7,506 bases of DNA from Phycisphaerae bacterium (GTDB taxonomy: Bacteria; Planctomycetota; Phycisphaerae; Sedimentisphaerales; Anaerohalosphaeraceae), in contig SKKI01000171.1 of the NCBI GenBank assembly GCA_007121565.1, forward strand, positions 1-7,506, given 5' to 3'. The notes under the pieces are model-generated. The model saw nothing but the letters and a program-made list of their open reading frames with translations, made no database searches and was not told where the DNA came from. Shown here piece by piece: positions 5,432-7,506 of the stretch (the first letter of the stretch is position 1; each line of letters starts with the position of its first letter). The position numbers and the translations under genes were made by a program.

Positions 5432-7075
5432 TCAGCCGGTCAGCAGGTCGAATTGCTCGGGGCTGAGGCTGTGGCGAAGTTTCTGCAGGGCCTGCAGCTC
5501 GATCTGACGAACGCGTTCTTTTGACAGGTTCAACGTCTCGCCAAGCTGCTTGAGGGTCATCGGCTTTTTCCGGATGACCCCGGTATCGATGGGGTAGTGG
5601 TTGAGGATAATAAACTGCTCGCGCGGGTCGAGGTTGCTGCGGATGACGCTGATCAGATCATGCTGGGCCTGCTCAACGGCGGCGATGTCCGGCAGATTGC
5701 CCAGCCGAAAATCATGCGGCAGGCTGGCCATGTCCGAACCGCCGGCGCGATCGGGCCGGCGGGCTTCGGCGGGAATCTTGCGGGCAAAATCTTTGGCGAT
5801 CGCCCAGCCGGCATACGTGCTGAATCGATAGCCCCGGGTGTAGTCGAATTTTTCCACCGCCGCCATCAGCGACAACGTGCCATCCCCGACCATCTCACTC
5901 ATGGGCAGACCCGCCGCCTGATGGCGTCTGGCGATACTGATCACCAGCGGCATATTGGCCCCGATGATGTATTGCTTAATGCGGTCGGCACTGTCCAGCA
6001 GCGTCTCAATGCGCCGCAAACGGGCGACCGCCGGCTGCTGTTGCCGGATCACGGCACGCTCTCGGACGGCCAGAGACTTGAGAAAATTGTACCGGCAAAA
6101 TAAGGCCTGTTCCTGTTGGCGGCTCAGCAGGCCGGTGCGGGTTGTTGCCTCCTCCAGCAGGGTCTCGACCGGCGGGTCGAGCAGACGGGTCTGGGCGTCT
6201 TCGGCGGCAAACTCCGGGCTGTCGATGTAATCGATCTTCCGTTGGGTCAGTTCGCGGGCGCGCGACTGATTGATCATCCGATACAGCGAGCTTCGGCTTT
6301 TTTTGAACCGCCTGGCCAGCTCGCCGATGGAAACGCCCTGCCGCCGGAGCTTGTAGATCTGGGCGGCTTCACGCACCCCGCTGCGGCCGCGCGAAGTCGG
6401 CAGCGCATCGCTTTTGCCGGCCTGCTTTTCCTGCTGCCGGAGCACATAGCGGATCGTTTCGCGGGCCCTTCCGGTACGCTCGCTGATGCGGCACAACACT
6501 TCGTTCCGGGTGCGCGGACGCTCGGCAGCGGCCAGTTCACAAGCCATTTCATAAATGCGGCGTTTCTCGGCGGCGTCGAGCTGGGTAAAGCGCGCCGAGC
6601 GTTCCAGCAGATCCGGATGCTGCCGTTCAAACTGACGCACCGCCGAGTCGGCGTAGCCTTTGCGTTTTTTGCCGTCCTCAAAGACGTAAATACGCCCCGA
6701 CAGGCCCCGCTTTTCCCAGCGGCGAATCGTTTTTTGCGAGACTGAAAAACGCCGGGCCAACTGCTCGACTGTAAACACGCGCTCTTTCTGCATAGCGACC
6801 GGAACCTGAAGCCGGTCGCTGAATTGGGACATCCAGACCCGCAAATCCGCCAATAACGCATCGCCGCGAATAAAACAGTCCTCATATTTAGCGGCGACGG
6901 GACGAAACCCGGTAATGCGATAGACAATAAACTCATAGGGGTACTCCTGGGCCGAATCGACAATCAGCATCAGCTTCTCGGCCGCGGCCAGGTATTTGTG
7001 CTGCTGGCGGGTCGGCGCAAAATGAAGCTGGTCAAACAATTCTCGCAGCGCAGGATGGACAATCCGAATCTTCAT
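5432..7075 (-). CDS. Sigma-70 family RNA polymerase sigma factor with N-terminal multi-HTH extension
   Basis: A 547-residue protein. The C-terminal half is a sigma factor. A region-1.2-like segment (about 302-335, LLSRQQEQALFCRYNFLKS) precedes region 2 (about 363-437), with NMPLVISIARRHQAAGLPMSEMVGDGTLSLMAAVEKFDYTRGYRFSTYAGWAIAKDF. Region 4 (about 482-536) has the HTH MTLKQLGETLNLSKERVRQIELQALQKL. Region 3 is reduced to a short unrecognised linker (about 438-480). In the promoter-melting helix only W424 is kept where primary sigmas have two Trp. The N-terminal half is unusual: residues 1-98 are unrecognised; 100-142 is a MerR/excisionase-like HTH (FTVEQLARRFSVSQKTIRRWEKRG, then a wing); about 188-213 is a second HTH-like segment (RNEVLCRISERTGRARETIRYVL); about 235-270 is a third (VSIGELARRFKKSRSSLYRMI). 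The architecture suggests an alternative sigma with its own operator recognition. I have an impression of similar long sigma proteins in planctomycetes. No anti-sigma gene is adjacent. Confidence 0.88.
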   Translation of the reverse strand: MKIRIVHPALRELFDQLHFAPTRQQHKYLAAAEKLMLIVDSAQEYPYEFIVYRITGFRPVAAKYEDCFIRGDALLADLRVWMSQFSDRLQVPVAMQKERVFTVEQLARRFSVSQKTIRRWEKRGLSGRIYVFEDGKKRKGYADSAVRQFERQHPDLLERSARFTQLDAAEKRRIYEMACELAAAERPRTRNEVLCRISERTGRARETIRYVLRQQEKQAGKSDALPTSRGRSGVREAAQIYKLRRQGVSIGELARRFKKSRSSLYRMINQSRARELTQRKIDYIDSPEFAAEDAQTRLLDPPVETLLEEATTRTGLLSRQQEQALFCRYNFLKSLAVRERAVIRQQQPAVARLRRIETLLDSADRIKQYIIGANMPLVISIARRHQAAGLPMSEMVGDGTLSLMAAVEKFDYTRGYRFSTYAGWAIAKDFARKIPAEARRPDRAGGSDMASLPHDFRLGNLPDIAAVEQAQHDLISVIRSNLDPREQFIILNHYPIDTGVIRKKPMTLKQLGETLNLSKERVRQIELQALQKLRHSLSPEQFDLLTG

Positions 7076-7084
7076 AGCGCCGGT

Positions 7085-7113
7085 ATTATCCCATTTTAGC
7101 GGGATTTTCGCAA
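7085..7113 (-). promoter_or_regulatory. Extended -10 promoter of the sigma-factor gene, near-leaderless
   Basis: Read on the minus strand: TTGCGA (7113-7108, 4/6), a 17-nt spacer ending in TGG, then GATAAT (7090-7085, 5/6). The TGn before the hexamer makes it an extended -10 promoter. Only 9 nt separate the -10 from the ATG at 7075, so a usual start point gives a leader of about 2-4 nt. This agrees with the absence of a Shine-Dalgarno. A 6-bp inverted repeat, GCCTGT (7116-7121)/ACAGGC (7135-7140), lies just upstream of the -35. Confidence 0.6.
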
Positions 7114-7151
7114 GCGCCTGTTTAAACGATGGTTACAGGCTTGTGTGAGGG

Positions 7152-7506
7152 TCACGGTTTTCGAATGCCGGCGTTTTCGTAGATGCGCAGGATCAGTTCG
7201 ACGGATTTGCGGGCTTCCCGGCCGTCCAGTTCGAACGGTTTTTGCTGTTCGATGGCCTCCAGAAAGGCGCACAGGTTGCGGCGGTGATAGTCGGCGCTGA
7301 TGTCTTTGGGATCGGCCGCCCCGCCGGAGCGGTTGCCGGCCTGCGTGCCTTTTAGAATCTGTTCATCGTCCGGTTGCGGCTCGGCCACATCCCAGGCGGT
7401 AATCCGGTCGTCGGTGTAGATCGCTGTGCCGTTTGTGCCGGTGATCTCAAAACGCCGGGGGTGTCCCGGCCACGAGGCGGTGGTGCCGTAGATCAGGCCG
7501 ATCGCG
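7152..7506 (-). CDS. Gfo/Idh/MocA family oxidoreductase, C-terminal part (5' end missing)
   Basis: The frame is open from the window edge to the TGA at 7154-7152, giving 117 visible C-terminal residues. A GTG at 7388 is internal, because coding sequence of the same family continues upstream of it (GLIYGTTASWPGHPRRFEITGTNGTAIYTDD, shown here only as a landmark spanning 7502-7410). The pattern of a beta-sheet domain (HPRRFEITGTNGTAIY), then H-R-x-N-x-x-x-F-x-x-A-I-E, then the final helix GREARKSVELILRIYENA, is characteristic of the C-terminal domain of NAD(P)-dependent sugar or polyol dehydrogenases of this family. The Rossmann domain and catalytic Lys/His lie outside the window, so the substrate cannot be guessed. 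It runs in the same direction as the sigma gene, 76 nt upstream of it, but the sigma gene has its own promoter. Confidence 0.85.
   Translation of the reverse strand, partial: AIGLIYGTTASWPGHPRRFEITGTNGTAIYTDDRITAWDVAEPQPDDEQILKGTQAGNRSGGAADPKDISADYHRRNLCAFLEAIEQQKPFELDGREARKSVELILRIYENAGIRKP

Noticed and set aside
6116..6963. Open frames of 209 and 229 codons within the sigma gene
   Set aside because: They lie in alternative frames of the sigma-70 coding sequence and have low-complexity, Arg/Ala-rich translations.
7152..7388. A complete small 78-residue gene starting at GTG 7388
   Set aside because: The frame continues upstream to the window edge with sequence typical of Gfo/Idh/MocA proteins, so this is only the tail of a larger gene.

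Overview
The window looks like a chromosomal segment from a planctomycete, most likely a Phycisphaerae-type lineage. The grounds are a type II pseudopilin-like protein ending in the H-X9-DG motif, a secreted protein with a dockerin-like double EF-hand C-terminus, a Gfo/Idh/MocA oxidoreductase, and an unusual long sigma-70 protein with several N-terminal helix-turn-helix segments. DNA is moderately GC-rich. No tRNA, rRNA, CRISPR array, transposase or phage gene is visible. The lineage is inferred from gene content only.

Layout: (1) 1-1345, plus strand: the 3' part of a pseudopilin-like gene, then 22 nt later a secreted dockerin-type protein, probably one operon whose promoter lies outside the window. 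(2) 1346-1893: 548 nt without a believable gene. It holds a compact set of nested perfect inverted repeats (1473-1624), a small terminator-like hairpin, and a sigma-70-type promoter with a long leader for the next gene. (3) 1894-2850, plus: a probably lipid-anchored, exported N-acetylmuramoyl-L-alanine amidase. (4) 3007-3558, plus: a stand-alone NusG-like elongation factor with its own strong promoter. (5) 3785-4873, plus: a nitronate monooxygenase/FabK-like flavoprotein. Its upstream region carries a 13-bp palindrome centred in a 20-nt spacer between -35-like and -10-like hexamers (the geometry MerR-type activators use) and then a terminator-like hairpin. (6) 5038-5421, plus: a small membrane protein that appears to be an internal duplication. 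(7) 5432-7075, minus: the multi-HTH sigma-70 protein, converging on the membrane gene with only 10 nt between stops. Its promoter suggests a nearly leaderless mRNA. (8) 7152 to the window end, minus: the C-terminal part of a Gfo/Idh/MocA oxidoreductase.

The genes do not form one pathway. They look like several short transcription units, each with its own promoter; the plus-strand promoters share a C-TTGAC -35 core. Three genes have clear AGGAG-type ribosome binding sites (dockerin protein, NusG-like, membrane protein) and three do not (amidase, NMO, sigma factor). I did not find a convincing multi-gene novel system. The best candidates for follow-up are the multi-HTH sigma protein with its leaderless promoter, the nested palindromic element, the palindrome-in-spacer promoter, and the internally duplicated membrane protein.
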